This document shows positions 32,920 through 41,874 of a stretch of DNA of 64,000 nucleotides, in pieces (the stretch's first letter is position 1; each line of letters starts with the position of its first letter). The notes below the pieces were generated by a model. It ran no database searches and had not been told where the DNA came from. It saw nothing but the letters and a program-made list of their open reading frames with translations. Made by a program: the position numbers and the translations under genes. Location of the stretch: NCBI RefSeq assembly GCF_019397265.1, contig NZ_CP068985.1:2646501-2710500 (forward strand), given 5' to 3'. Source of the stretch: Nonomuraea coxensis DSM 45129. GTDB lineage: Bacteria > Actinomycetota > Actinomycetes > Streptosporangiales > Streptosporangiaceae.

Positions 32920-33038
32920 CAGCAGCCTGCGGCGATCGTCATTTATTAGGTCATCCGACTCATGACAAGGGTTTCCGGCTGACTGAAACTCTCCCCAGGA
33001 CCCGCCTCCTTATGAGGCCCACCCCCCAGGAGACCTTC

Positions 33039-36000
33039 ATGACGATGTTCTCAGGCGTGCGCCGACGATGGCCGGCCGCGGTCGTCGCCGTGCTCGCGAT
33101 GACCGCGACGGCCCTACCGCCGAGCCCCGCCGCGGCCGACGACGAGACGGCCCGGCAGCCGCCCGCGCCGATCACCCTCGACGGCGTACGGCCGGGCACG
33201 CACGAGATCACCCTCATCACCGGCGACAAGGTGACGCTGACCGACATGGGCGGCGGCCACTACGGCTTCCGCGTCCGGGCGGCGGCCGGGCCCGGCAGGC
33301 CGGAGCCCGTCTTCCACGGCCGGTCGGGGCCCGACGGCTTCTACGTCTTCCCCGCCGACGTGCTGCCCGCGATCGAGGCGGGCCTCGTGGACCGCGAGCT
33401 GTTCGACGTGAAGTACCTGGCCGAGCACGGCTACGCCGACGACCGGTCCACGGGGACCCCGGTCATCGTCCAGTACGGCAAGAGCGCGAAGGGGCTCAGG
33501 TCCGCGGCCGAGGCGCTGCCCGCCAGCACCCCCACCGCGACGCTCGACAGCATCGGCGGCGTCGCCCTGGCCGTGCCGCACGACTCGGCCGCGACGTTCT
33601 GGTCCGCCGTGCGCGGCCGGACGGCGGACCGCAACGCGGCCGGCCGTGCGGCGGGCGCGCTCGGCGCCGGGCTCGCCAAGGTGTGGCTGGACAGGAAGGT
33701 GGCGGCCGGCCTCGACCGCAGCGTGCCGCTGATCGGCGCGCCGCAGGCGTGGGCCGCCGGGCTCGACGGCACCGGCGTCAAGGTCGCCGTCCTGGACAGC
33801 GGGATCGACGACACCCACCCCGACCTCGCCGGCCGGATCGCCGACTCCCGGTCGTTCGTGGACGGGGCCGAGACGGCCAAGGACGGCCACGGGCACGGCA
33901 CGCACGTCGCCTCCATCATCACCGGCAGCGGCGCGGCGTCCGGCGGCACGTACAAGGGCGTCGCGCCCGGGGTGCGGCTCGTCGTCGGCAAGGTGCTCGA
34001 CGACGCGGGCAACGGCAGCTGGAGCGACGTCATCGAGGGCATGCAGTGGGCGGCCGGCAGCGGCGCCAGGATCGTCAGCATGAGCCTGGGCGGCGAGGCC
34101 ACCGACGGCACCGACCCGGTGAGCCAGGCGCTCGACAGCCTCACGGCCGAGACCGGCGCGCTGTTCGTCGTGGCCGCGGGCAACGCGGGCGCGGCCGAGT
34201 CCGTCGGCACGCCGGGCGCGGCCCTGTCCGCGCTCACCGTCGCGGCCACCGACCTCGACGACAAGCTGGCCCCGTTCTCCAGCCGCGGCCCCCGGCTCGA
34301 CGGCGCGCTCAAGCCCGACATCGCTGCGCCCGGCGTGAACATCGTCGCCGCCCGCGCCGCCGGCACGAGCATGGGCGACCCGGCCGGCGACTCCTACACG
34401 GCCGCCTCCGGCACCTCGATGGCCACGCCGCACGTCTCCGGAGCCGCGGCGATCCTCGCCCAGCGGCACCCCGGCTGGCGGGCGGCCGAGCTGAAGGCCG
34501 CGCTGATGAGCACCGTCAAGGAGATCGGCGGCACCGTCCACGAGCGCGGCGCCGGCCGGCTCGACCTGGCGAACGCGATCACCCAGCGGGTGTACGCCAC
34601 CACCGCGAACCTCGACTACGGCGCGGTCGCCGAGGGCAGCGCGCCGGTCGGCAAGCAGGTCGTGTACGCCAACACCTCCGACCGTCCGGTGACCCTCACC
34701 CTGACCCCGAAGCTGGCCACCGCCGCGGGCGCCGCCGTCCCGGAGGGCGTCCTGACGGTGGACGGGACGCTGACGGTCCCCGCGGGCGGGACGGCCACGG
34801 CCACCGTCACGCTGACCCCGGCCGCCCTGGGCCTCGGCACGTACACGGGCGCGGTGACCGCGACCGACGGGGAGGGCACGCGGCTGACCGTTCCCGTCGG
34901 CCTGACCCGCGAGCCGCCGAAGGCCACGCTCACCGTCCGCGTCCTCGACCGGGAGGGCACGGCGGTGAACCCGAACCTGCTCAGCGTCCTCGACGTCACG
35001 GGCGGGCGCGGCGACCTCAGCCGCCGCGCCCGGTGGGAGTCGCCCGGCGTCTTCACCGTCCAGGTGCCGCGCGGCTCCTACAGCGTCAGCGGATACGTCC
35101 CGTGGATCGATCCGGTGACGTACCTGGCGAACTCCGGCTGGCTGCTGGAGCCGCAGGTCGAGGTCACCGGGGACACCGAGGTCACCCTGGACGGGCGCGA
35201 GCTCAAGGAGATCGGCTTCGACACGCCGCGACCGGCCGTCGCCTCGCCGGGCTCCGAGGCGTACACGTCGTTCCAGCGGACGGACGCGGACGGCAACCCG
35301 TGGACCTCCTACACGGCGTCGGCCCCGTACGTCCGGCACTGGATCACGCCGACGAGGAAGGTCACCAAGGGCGCGCTCCTCTTCTCCACCTACTGGGGGC
35401 TGGCCGCCCCCGAGGTCACCATGGAGGTACGCGGACGCGACCCGCTCAAGCTGCACCCGGAGGTCTTCCCGCACGACGGCGGCACGCTCAGGAACATCCC
35501 GCTGGACTACGTGCCGTTCACCGGCGACCTGACGGCGAACCTGGTCGACGCCGGGGTCGGCAGGAAGGAGGACCTGGCGGGCCTCGACCTGCGCGGCAAG
35601 CTGGCGCTGCTCGACGACGACGGCAACTGCGCCGCGGGGTTCGACCGCGTACGCAACCTCCGCGAGGCGGGGGCGGCCGGCTTCCTGATGTGGCCGTCGG
35701 CGCCGCTCTACGCGTGCGGGTTCGGGCCGCACATCCCCCAGATGGTGGCGCCCGAGTCGTGGGACACCCGCGCCTCGATCGGCATCCCCTACGTGACGGT
35801 GTCGCCCGCCGAGGCCCGCGAGCTGAAGAGGCGGCTCGCCGAGGGGCCGGTCTCCATCGCCGTCCACGGCACGCCCCGGTCGTCCTACGGCTACCTGCTC
35901 TATCCCGCCGAGAAGGACCGGGTGCCCGCCACGCTCCCGTTCAGGATCACCGAGCGGAAGCTCGCCACCATCGACACCCGCTACCACGCCGCCGCCCCGA

Positions 36001-36956
36001 CGGACTTCTTCGCCACGGTGGCGATCGCGCGGAAGGGGCAGGCGACGAGCTTCCACACCCGGCTGCCGGTGATCGAGGGACCCGGTACGCGCACCGAGTA
36101 CGCCGGCCCCGTCGATCCCGAGGCGATCGTCTACCGGCAGGTGGAGGGCGCGCGGAGCCCGCTCAGCAGCTCCCACGTCTTCGACCGGGCGGGCCGTCAC
36201 ACCCAGCACTGGAACGCCGGGCCGCTCACGCCCGGCTCGGCGACCGTGTCCGACGCGGTCAGGCGGCTGCTCGACCAGCGGTTCACGCCGCTGTACGCGC
36301 CCTGCTCGATCTGCCGGCAGGGCGACGTCCTCTGGACCAACCACACCGAGATCGGCGCGCAGGGCCAGTCCGGCGACACCCTGATCGGCGGCACGCGCCT
36401 CTACAGGAACGGCACGGAGATCCCGGCCGTCCTCATGGGCGGCCTGCCCGCGTACCCGATGCCGAAGGAGGCCGGCGACTACCGGCTGACCTTCGACAAC
36501 CCCGGCTCCGGGACGTCGGCGGAGTGGACCTTCCGCTCCGCGACGGTCACCACGGACGCGACGCCGCCCACGCACGTCTGCGTGGGGTTCCTGGCCGGCG
36601 TCACCGGTCCGTGCCGGCCTGAGCAGGTCGTGTTCGTGGCGTACGACCTGACCGGCGGCCTCGGGCTCGACAACAGCGTGCCGGCGGGCCGGCGGCACAC
36701 CTTCGGCGTCCGCGTCTACCACTCGCCGGCGACCGGCGGGACGCCCGCGGTCGCCGGCCTGAAGATGTGGGTCAGCACCGACGGCGGCGAGCGCTGGACC
36801 GCGGCCGACGTCCGCCGCGGCCGTGACGGCACCTACACGGCCTCGGTCAGCTACCCCCGTCACGCCAAGGGCGCGGTCGGCCTGCGGGCCGAGGCATGGG
36901 ACGCCGCGGGCAACCGCGTCACCCAGACCACCCTGGGCGCGTTCACGCTGAGGTAA
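33039..36956 (+). CDS. Large secreted S8 (subtilisin-like) peptidase
   Basis: Encodes 1305 residues. A Sec signal peptide (WPAAVVAVLAMTATA, cut near PAAA) and a propeptide-like region precede the catalytic domain. The triad is Asp in VAVLDSGIDDTHPDL, His in DGHGHGTHVASI and Ser in ASGTSMATPHVSG. VVAAGNAGAAES carries the oxyanion Asn. After about residue 540 come Fn3/beta-sandwich-like segments and a PA-like insert (LRGKLALLDDDGNCAAGF...REAGAAGFLMW). ATG 33039 has AGGAGA upstream; an in-frame ATG at 33012 is an alternative. The 3' end overlaps the convergent P450 by 14 bp. It is a probable extracellular protease. Confidence 0.93.
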   Translation: MTMFSGVRRRWPAAVVAVLAMTATALPPSPAAADDETARQPPAPITLDGVRPGTHEITLITGDKVTLTDMGGGHYGFRVRAAAGPGRPEPVFHGRSGPDGFYVFPADVLPAIEAGLVDRELFDVKYLAEHGYADDRSTGTPVIVQYGKSAKGLRSAAEALPASTPTATLDSIGGVALAVPHDSAATFWSAVRGRTADRNAAGRAAGALGAGLAKVWLDRKVAAGLDRSVPLIGAPQAWAAGLDGTGVKVAVLDSGIDDTHPDLAGRIADSRSFVDGAETAKDGHGHGTHVASIITGSGAASGGTYKGVAPGVRLVVGKVLDDAGNGSWSDVIEGMQWAAGSGARIVSMSLGGEATDGTDPVSQALDSLTAETGALFVVAAGNAGAAESVGTPGAALSALTVAATDLDDKLAPFSSRGPRLDGALKPDIAAPGVNIVAARAAGTSMGDPAGDSYTAASGTSMATPHVSGAAAILAQRHPGWRAAELKAALMSTVKEIGGTVHERGAGRLDLANAITQRVYATTANLDYGAVAEGSAPVGKQVVYANTSDRPVTLTLTPKLATAAGAAVPEGVLTVDGTLTVPAGGTATATVTLTPAALGLGTYTGAVTATDGEGTRLTVPVGLTREPPKATLTVRVLDREGTAVNPNLLSVLDVTGGRGDLSRRARWESPGVFTVQVPRGSYSVSGYVPWIDPVTYLANSGWLLEPQVEVTGDTEVTLDGRELKEIGFDTPRPAVASPGSEAYTSFQRTDADGNPWTSYTASAPYVRHWITPTRKVTKGALLFSTYWGLAAPEVTMEVRGRDPLKLHPEVFPHDGGTLRNIPLDYVPFTGDLTANLVDAGVGRKEDLAGLDLRGKLALLDDDGNCAAGFDRVRNLREAGAAGFLMWPSAPLYACGFGPHIPQMVAPESWDTRASIGIPYVTVSPAEARELKRRLAEGPVSIAVHGTPRSSYGYLLYPAEKDRVPATLPFRITERKLATIDTRYHAAAPTDFFATVAIARKGQATSFHTRLPVIEGPGTRTEYAGPVDPEAIVYRQVEGARSPLSSSHVFDRAGRHTQHWNAGPLTPGSATVSDAVRRLLDQRFTPLYAPCSICRQGDVLWTNHTEIGAQGQSGDTLIGGTRLYRNGTEIPAVLMGGLPAYPMPKEAGDYRLTFDNPGSGTSAEWTFRSATVTTDATPPTHVCVGFLAGVTGPCRPEQVVFVAYDLTGGLGLDNSVPAGRRHTFGVRVYHSPATGGTPAVAGLKMWVSTDGGERWTAADVRRGRDGTYTASVSYPRHAKGAVGLRAEAWDAAGNRVTQTTLGAFTLR

Positions 36957-38196
36957 CCGTCCCGCGGCTCCCCGCTCCCGCCTGCCCGGGAGCGGGGATT
37001 CGCCGCAGGGCGCCCCACGTGACGGGCAGCCGGTCGACGCCGTACACCGCCGAGCGGTCGCGGGTGGGGACCTCGGCCGCCGGCACCGCGAGGCGCAGGC
37101 CGGGGAAACGCTCGAAGAGCGCGGTGAGCGCCACCCGGAGCTCGGCCCGCGCGAGATGCTGGCCGAGACACTGGTGGACGCCGTGCCCGAACGCCAGGTG
37201 CCCGGTCGCGGAGCGGGTCAGGTCCAGCGCGTCCGGCGCGGGGAAGCGCCCGGGATCCCGGTTGGCCACCGGCAGCGCCAGCACCACGGTCTCCCCGGCC
37301 GCGATGACCTGGCCGCCGATCTCGACGTCCACCAGCGCGGTACGCCGGACGTCGAACTGCAGGACCGACAGGTACCGCAGCAGCTCCTCGACCGCCCGCT
37401 CCGGGTCCGCCGCCAGCAGGGCCCGCTGGGCCGGGTCGGTCAGCAGCGCGAACGCCCCGAGCGCGAGCATGCTCGACGTCGGCAGGTGGCCCGTCGCGAG
37501 GAGTACCATCCCGAGGTTGGTGAGCTCGTCGTCGCTCAGGTCGCCGGTGGCGGCGGCGTGCGCCAGCAGCCCTCCGCCCGCCGGATCGGCCGGGGGACGG
37601 CGGGCGAGGACGTCGCGCACCGTCCCCGTGATCGTCGCGACGGCCTCGCCGACCCGTTCCGGGCGCGAGTCGAGGTCGTTCATCACCGCGGTGGCGGCCT
37701 GCACGCGCTGCCGGTCCTCGGCGGGCACGCCCAGCAGCTCGCAGATCACGAGCGCCGGGATCGGCATGGCGAACGCGGTGAGGAGGTCGGCGGAATCACC
37801 CCCGCCCGCCATGGCGTCGAGCGCCTCGGCGGTGTGACGCCGGATCGCGGGCATCAGGCCGGCCACCCGCCGGGGCCCGAAGTGGTGGGCGAGCAGGCGG
37901 CGGAAGCGCGTGTGCTCGGGCGGGTCCATGTGCGGGAAGATGCCCGGCTCCGCGGGTGTGGGCCGCTCGGTCGCGCGCTCGCCGCCGACCGGCTGGTGCA
38001 GCAGCTCGCGCCGGGTGCTGAAGCGGGGGTCGGCCAGGATGGCGCGGGTGACCGCGTACCCGGTGGAGACCCAGCCGAGGTGGCCGTCGGGGTAGGCCAG
38101 TCTGCTGAGCGGCGGGCGGAGCCGCAGCGCGACGGGCGGGTCGAAGGGGGTGGGCCGGTCGGTTTCCAAGGACTGGGCGGTCTGGCCGTCGCTCAT
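36943..38196 (-). CDS. Cytochrome P450 (cluster P450-1)
   Basis: A 417-residue class I bacterial P450. The heme motif HLAFGHGVHQCLGQHLAR supplies the Cys ligand, and ELLRYLSVLQFDVRRTA contains the ExxR-like K-helix region. The I-helix segment reads VLLATGHLPTSSM, where the acid-alcohol pair of typical P450s (GHETT/GxDTT) is absent. Such changes occur in P450s with unusual oxygen-activation chemistry. It is transcribed alone, divergent from the flavin monooxygenase operon across 200 bp, and overlaps the convergent subtilase gene by 14 bp. Membership of the cluster is inferred from the shared promoter region. Confidence 0.9.
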   Translation of the reverse strand: MSDGQTAQSLETDRPTPFDPPVALRLRPPLSRLAYPDGHLGWVSTGYAVTRAILADPRFSTRRELLHQPVGGERATERPTPAEPGIFPHMDPPEHTRFRRLLAHHFGPRRVAGLMPAIRRHTAEALDAMAGGGDSADLLTAFAMPIPALVICELLGVPAEDRQRVQAATAVMNDLDSRPERVGEAVATITGTVRDVLARRPPADPAGGGLLAHAAATGDLSDDELTNLGMVLLATGHLPTSSMLALGAFALLTDPAQRALLAADPERAVEELLRYLSVLQFDVRRTALVDVEIGGQVIAAGETVVLALPVANRDPGRFPAPDALDLTRSATGHLAFGHGVHQCLGQHLARAELRVALTALFERFPGLRLAVPAAEVPTRDRSAVYGVDRLPVTWGALRRIPAPGQAGAGSRGTVTSA

Positions 38197-38396
38197 GGGT
38201 TGGCCTCCCCTGCGAGCTGGTGATCAAGGCCGAAGGGGATTATGCATGACAAACACGGAAAATACCACCACTAGGAATTCTTTGATCATCGACTTAACAT
38301 CGGCATCGGCTGCCAGAAGAAGCCCCTGTCAACCCAGGTGCAACAGGACCGAACCCACGATTCCCCAGCAGGTTCCCGCCCTCAGCAGAGGTGTGT
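38197..38396. promoter_or_regulatory. Divergent promoter region of P450-1 and the core PKS operon
   Basis: AT-richer than its flanks (for example GACAAACACGGAAAATACCACCACTAGGAATTCTTTGATC). Direct heptamers TCGACTT (38289-38295) and TCGGCAT (38300-38306) start 11 bp apart, the spacing used by SARP activators. A short frame starting near 38250 has no RBS and I do not call it a gene. The FMO RBS is GCAGAGG just before 38397. Confidence 0.5.
38289..38306 (+). promoter_or_regulatory. Candidate SARP direct-repeat box
   Basis: TCGACTT and TCGGCAT are direct heptamer repeats with 11-bp periodicity, the arrangement bound by SARP regulators. The region downstream has no strong -10. Two SARP genes lie in the cluster. 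Binding is inferred. Confidence 0.42.
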
Positions 38397-39902
38397 ATGG
38401 CACAGGTCGCGATAGTCGGTGGTGGACCGATCGGGCTCTTCCTCGCCTGCGAGGTGGCGCTGCACGGTGTGCCGGTGGTGGTGCTCGAACGACTGCCGGA
38501 GCTGGAGGAACATCCCAAGGCCGAAGGCATCACCGGACGGGCCATCGACATCCTGGACCGCCGCGGACTCATGCTCGGGATCGACGGCGCCCCCGCGCAG
38601 CCGACCCCCGAGGAGCGCGAACGCATCGCCCTGGGCGAGCGGCGGCCCGACAGCCTGCAGCCCAAGGCGTTCCCCGGCGCGCGGCACTTCGCCACCATGT
38701 TCGTGCTCCGCCCGGAGTCCCCCGACCTGCTGGTGCCCCAGCAGGTACTGGAGCGGGAGCTGGCCCGGCGCGCCGCCGAGCTCGGCGTCGAGGTACGCCG
38801 CGGCCACACGCTCACCGGCTTCACCGACGACGGCGACGGCGTGCGGCTCGACGTCGAGGGCCCGGACGGGCCGTACCCGCTGCGCGCGGACTGGCTGGTC
38901 GGCTGCGACGGCGGCCGGAGCACGGTCAGGAAGCTGGCCGGCATCCCCTTCCCCGGCACCGACGGCGTCACGACCGGCTACCGCGCCTTCGCCGACATCG
39001 ACGACCCCGGCTTCCACCTGCCCGGCTGGTTCCGCAAGGACAACGGGCTCCTGGTGTACGAGGAGGGGCCGCCCCGGTTCATCACCCTCGAATTCGCCGG
39101 CCGCCCGGCGGACCGGGACGCGCCCATCACACGGGAGGAGTTCCAGGAGTCGCTGCGCCGGCTCAGCGGCACCGAGGTGACGGTCACCGAGGTGCACAAG
39201 ATCAACCGGTTCACGGACAACGAGCGGCAGGCCGCGGCCTACCGCCAGGGGCGGGTGCTGCTGGCCGGCGACGCCGCCCACGTCCAGTCGCAGTGGAGCG
39301 GGCCCGGCCTGCGGCTCGGCCTGGGCGACGCGATCAACCTCGGCTGGAAGCTCGCCGCCGTCGCCCGCGGCCGGTGCCCCGAGGACCTGCTCGACACCTA
39401 CACCGCCGAACGCCATCCGGTCGGCGCCCAGACCCTTGAGGTCCAGCGCGCCTCCATCGCGCTGATGCGCCCAGGCCCGCACGTGGACGCGCTGCGCCGG
39501 CTGCTCACGCGGCTGCTGCTCGACGAGCACACGAACCGGCACCTGACCGCCCTCGTCGACGACCTGCACATCACGTACGACATGGGCGACCCGTCGCTGA
39601 CCGGCCCGCTGGTCGGAAGCTTCTGCCCCGACCTGCGGCTGAAGAGCGCCGACGGCCCGGCCAGGCTCGCCGAGCTGCAACGGGGCGGCCGGCCGCTGCT
39701 GCTCGACCTCGGCGCGGACCCCGCCCTGCGCGCGCTCGCCGAGCCCTGGACGGACCGGGTGGACGTGGTCACCGCCCAGTGCGCCGACGCCCCGGCGGAC
39801 GCCCTGCTGATCCGCCCGGACGGCTTCGTCGCGTGGAGCACGCCCGCCGGAGCGGCGTCGCTGACCGCCGCGCTCGAACGGTGGTTCGGCCCGCCGGCCT
39901 GA
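38397..39902 (+). CDS. Group A FAD-dependent aromatic monooxygenase
   Basis: A 501-residue class A flavoprotein hydroxylase. QVAIVGGGPIGLFLACEVALHG binds FAD, WLVGCDGGRSTVRKLAG is the DG motif, and VLLAGDAAHVQSQWSGPGL is the GD motif. The C-terminal thioredoxin-like domain (GRPLLLDLGADPALR) is typical of enzymes acting on aromatic polyketides, such as tetracycline- and anthracycline-type hydroxylases. It would hydroxylate or oxidatively cleave an aromatic ring. It is the first gene of the core operon. ATG 38397 is favoured over GTG two codons earlier. Confidence 0.93.
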   Translation: MAQVAIVGGGPIGLFLACEVALHGVPVVVLERLPELEEHPKAEGITGRAIDILDRRGLMLGIDGAPAQPTPEERERIALGERRPDSLQPKAFPGARHFATMFVLRPESPDLLVPQQVLERELARRAAELGVEVRRGHTLTGFTDDGDGVRLDVEGPDGPYPLRADWLVGCDGGRSTVRKLAGIPFPGTDGVTTGYRAFADIDDPGFHLPGWFRKDNGLLVYEEGPPRFITLEFAGRPADRDAPITREEFQESLRRLSGTEVTVTEVHKINRFTDNERQAAAYRQGRVLLAGDAAHVQSQWSGPGLRLGLGDAINLGWKLAAVARGRCPEDLLDTYTAERHPVGAQTLEVQRASIALMRPGPHVDALRRLLTRLLLDEHTNRHLTALVDDLHITYDMGDPSLTGPLVGSFCPDLRLKSADGPARLAELQRGGRPLLLDLGADPALRALAEPWTDRVDVVTAQCADAPADALLIRPDGFVAWSTPAGAASLTAALERWFGPPA

Positions 39903-39953
39903 CCCCCTCGTACGGACCATCCGACCATGACTCAGCCCCTTTCGGAGGCCGGG

Positions 39954-40796
39954 ATGAGCGACACCACCCTGACCACCCTGCCCGCCTCGGCCCCGATCGA
40001 GGAGGCGATCGAAGCGGTCGAAGCCGCCGGAGCAGTGATCATCGAGGACTTCATCGGCCCCGCGACGCTCACCGGCCTGTGGGAGGACCTGCGCGCCGAC
40101 CTGGAACGCACGGCGGACGGCGACGGGCGGCTGGTCGGCGAGAAGACCCGGATCCTGCCGGGCCTGGTCCGCCGCAGCACGCACTCGGTCACGGTCCTGC
40201 GCCAGCCGCACTTCCTCGGCGCCGCGCGGCACTTCCTGCAACGGCCGGTCCGCGCCTGGCTCGGCGAGCAGCGCATCGCGTTCGTCCCGACGATCCAGCT
40301 CGGCATCTCGCGGGCGATCCAGATCCAGCCCGGCGTCCCCGTCCAAGGGCTGCACCGGGACGACACCGCGCACCTCCGGACCCATCCGGGCCCCGAGAGC
40401 CGGGTCCAGGTGATGATCGCGGCGAGCGAGTTCACCGCGCGCAACGGCGCCACCCGGGTGATCCCCGGCAGCCACCGATGGGACGACGAGCGCGGGCCGC
40501 GCGAGGACGAGGCGGTGCCCGCCGAGATGCGCGCCGGGTCCGCGCTGCTGTGGCTCGGCAGCACCTACCACGGGGCCGGCGCGAACCACTCGGACGGGCC
40601 GCGTACCGGCCTGTCGTACGCCCTGGACCTCGGCAACCTCCGCCAGGAGGAGAACCAGTACCTGTCCATACCGCTGGACGTGGTCCGCGGCTACCCCGAG
40701 GACGTCCAGCGGCTCCTCGGCTACGAGCCCTGCCCGCCGATGTGCGGCCTGTACGAGCTGGACGACCCGATGCTGCTGCTCCGAGGAAAGGCTTGA
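39954..40796 (+). CDS. PhyH-type Fe(II)/2-oxoglutarate-dependent dioxygenase
   Basis: Encodes 280 residues. GLHRDDTAHLR supplies the HxD iron ligands, and the distal His and Arg of 2-oxoglutarate binding are in STYHGAGANHSDGPRTGLSYA. It probably hydroxylates, halogenates or desaturates a cluster intermediate; the usual reaction is hydroxylation. The start with GGAGGC upstream is preferred over an ATG nine codons earlier. It overlaps the next gene by one base (TGATG). Confidence 0.88.
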   Translation: MSDTTLTTLPASAPIEEAIEAVEAAGAVIIEDFIGPATLTGLWEDLRADLERTADGDGRLVGEKTRILPGLVRRSTHSVTVLRQPHFLGAARHFLQRPVRAWLGEQRIAFVPTIQLGISRAIQIQPGVPVQGLHRDDTAHLRTHPGPESRVQVMIAASEFTARNGATRVIPGSHRWDDERGPREDEAVPAEMRAGSALLWLGSTYHGAGANHSDGPRTGLSYALDLGNLRQEENQYLSIPLDVVRGYPEDVQRLLGYEPCPPMCGLYELDDPMLLLRGKA

Positions 40797-41833
40797 TGCG
40801 TACTTCAGGCACGTACCTGCGCAGTATCGGCGTCCACCTGCCCCCCGTGGTCGGCATCGAGACGGCCGTCGCCGAGGGCCGCTACCCGGCCGCCGAGGTG
40901 GAGCACTTCCAGCTCAGAGGCGCGGCGGTCGCGGGCGACGTGCCGGCGCCCGAGCTCGGCCTGCGCGCCGCCCGGCAGGCGTTCGAACGCTCCGGCGGGC
41001 TGTCGCCGCACGACCTCGACCTCCTGCTGTACTGCGACGTCTGGCACCAGGGCCCCGAGGGCTGGGCCCCGCAGTACTACCTCCAGCAGCATCTGACCGG
41101 CGGCCACGTCCCGGCCGCCGAGCTGCGGCAGGGCTGCTGCGGCCTGTTCAACGCCCTGCAGCTCGCCGCCGGATACCTGCGTCCCGGCGGCAGCGCGCTG
41201 CTCGTCGGCGCCGACAACCACGGCACGCCGCTGGTCGACCGGTGGCGGATGATCGAGGGCACCGTGATGGGCGACGCCGGCTGCGCGCTGCTCCTCACCA
41301 CCGACACCGGGTTCGCCGAGCTGCTGGCGGTCAACGTGCGCGTGGTGCCGGAGGCCGAGGCCGTCAACGACGGCGGCGTGCCGATGTTCCCGCCGGACGC
41401 GACCGTCGGCCGGCCGCTGGACTTCGCCGCGCGCAACCGGGAGTTCCGCGGGCGCCTGCTGCACGGCGACGGCGCGCAGGTGATGCTGGCGATCCAGACG
41501 ACGATGATGGAGCTGGCCGACCGCACGCTCAAGGAGGCCGGGCTCACCCTCGACGACGTGGCGCGGGTCGCCTTCCCGCACGTGCGCCGCGACGACGTGG
41601 AGCACCGCGGCGTCAACTGGTTCGGGCTGACCCTGGCCGACACCACCTGGGACTACGGCGCCGGCGTCGGCCACCTGGGGGTCAGCGACCAGTTCGTCGC
41701 CCTCGACCACCTGCTCGCCACCGGCGCGCTGGCCCCCCGCGACCACATGCTGCTCCTCGGGTTCGGCGCCGGCACCACCCTGGCCTGCGCCGTGCTGCGG
41801 ATCCTCGACATCCCTCCCGAGTACGCCTCCTGA
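40796..41833 (+). CDS. KAS III-like acyltransferase (CerJ/ChlB3 type), copy 1
   Basis: Encodes 345 residues with a FabH-like thiolase fold. The active Cys is about residue 114 (RQGCCGLFNALQLAAGYL). His is about 262 (VAFPHVRRDD), and an Asp about 298 (VGHLGVSDQF) sits where elongating KAS III has Asn. The Cys-His-Asp set is the signature of KAS III homologues that transfer acyl groups to O- or N-nucleophiles rather than condense. Family members shuttle 6-methylsalicyl or orsellinyl groups from iterative PKSs. Placement just before an iterative type I PKS fits that role. Confidence 0.88.
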   Translation: MRTSGTYLRSIGVHLPPVVGIETAVAEGRYPAAEVEHFQLRGAAVAGDVPAPELGLRAARQAFERSGGLSPHDLDLLLYCDVWHQGPEGWAPQYYLQQHLTGGHVPAAELRQGCCGLFNALQLAAGYLRPGGSALLVGADNHGTPLVDRWRMIEGTVMGDAGCALLLTTDTGFAELLAVNVRVVPEAEAVNDGGVPMFPPDATVGRPLDFAARNREFRGRLLHGDGAQVMLAIQTTMMELADRTLKEAGLTLDDVARVAFPHVRRDDVEHRGVNWFGLTLADTTWDYGAGVGHLGVSDQFVALDHLLATGALAPRDHMLLLGFGAGTTLACAVLRILDIPPEYAS

Positions 41834-41874
41834 GGAGGGCCGGACCGACCTGTTCGAACGAGCCAGGAGGCGCC

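Noticed and set aside
36943..36956. 14-bp overlap of the subtilase and P450 genes as a possible sequencing error
   Set aside because: Both C-termini are plausible for their families; short convergent overlaps are common in such genomes.
38246..38396. Small frame starting ATG ACA AAC ACG upstream of the flavin monooxygenase
   Set aside because: No RBS, it runs into the next gene in another frame, and the area is a divergent promoter.
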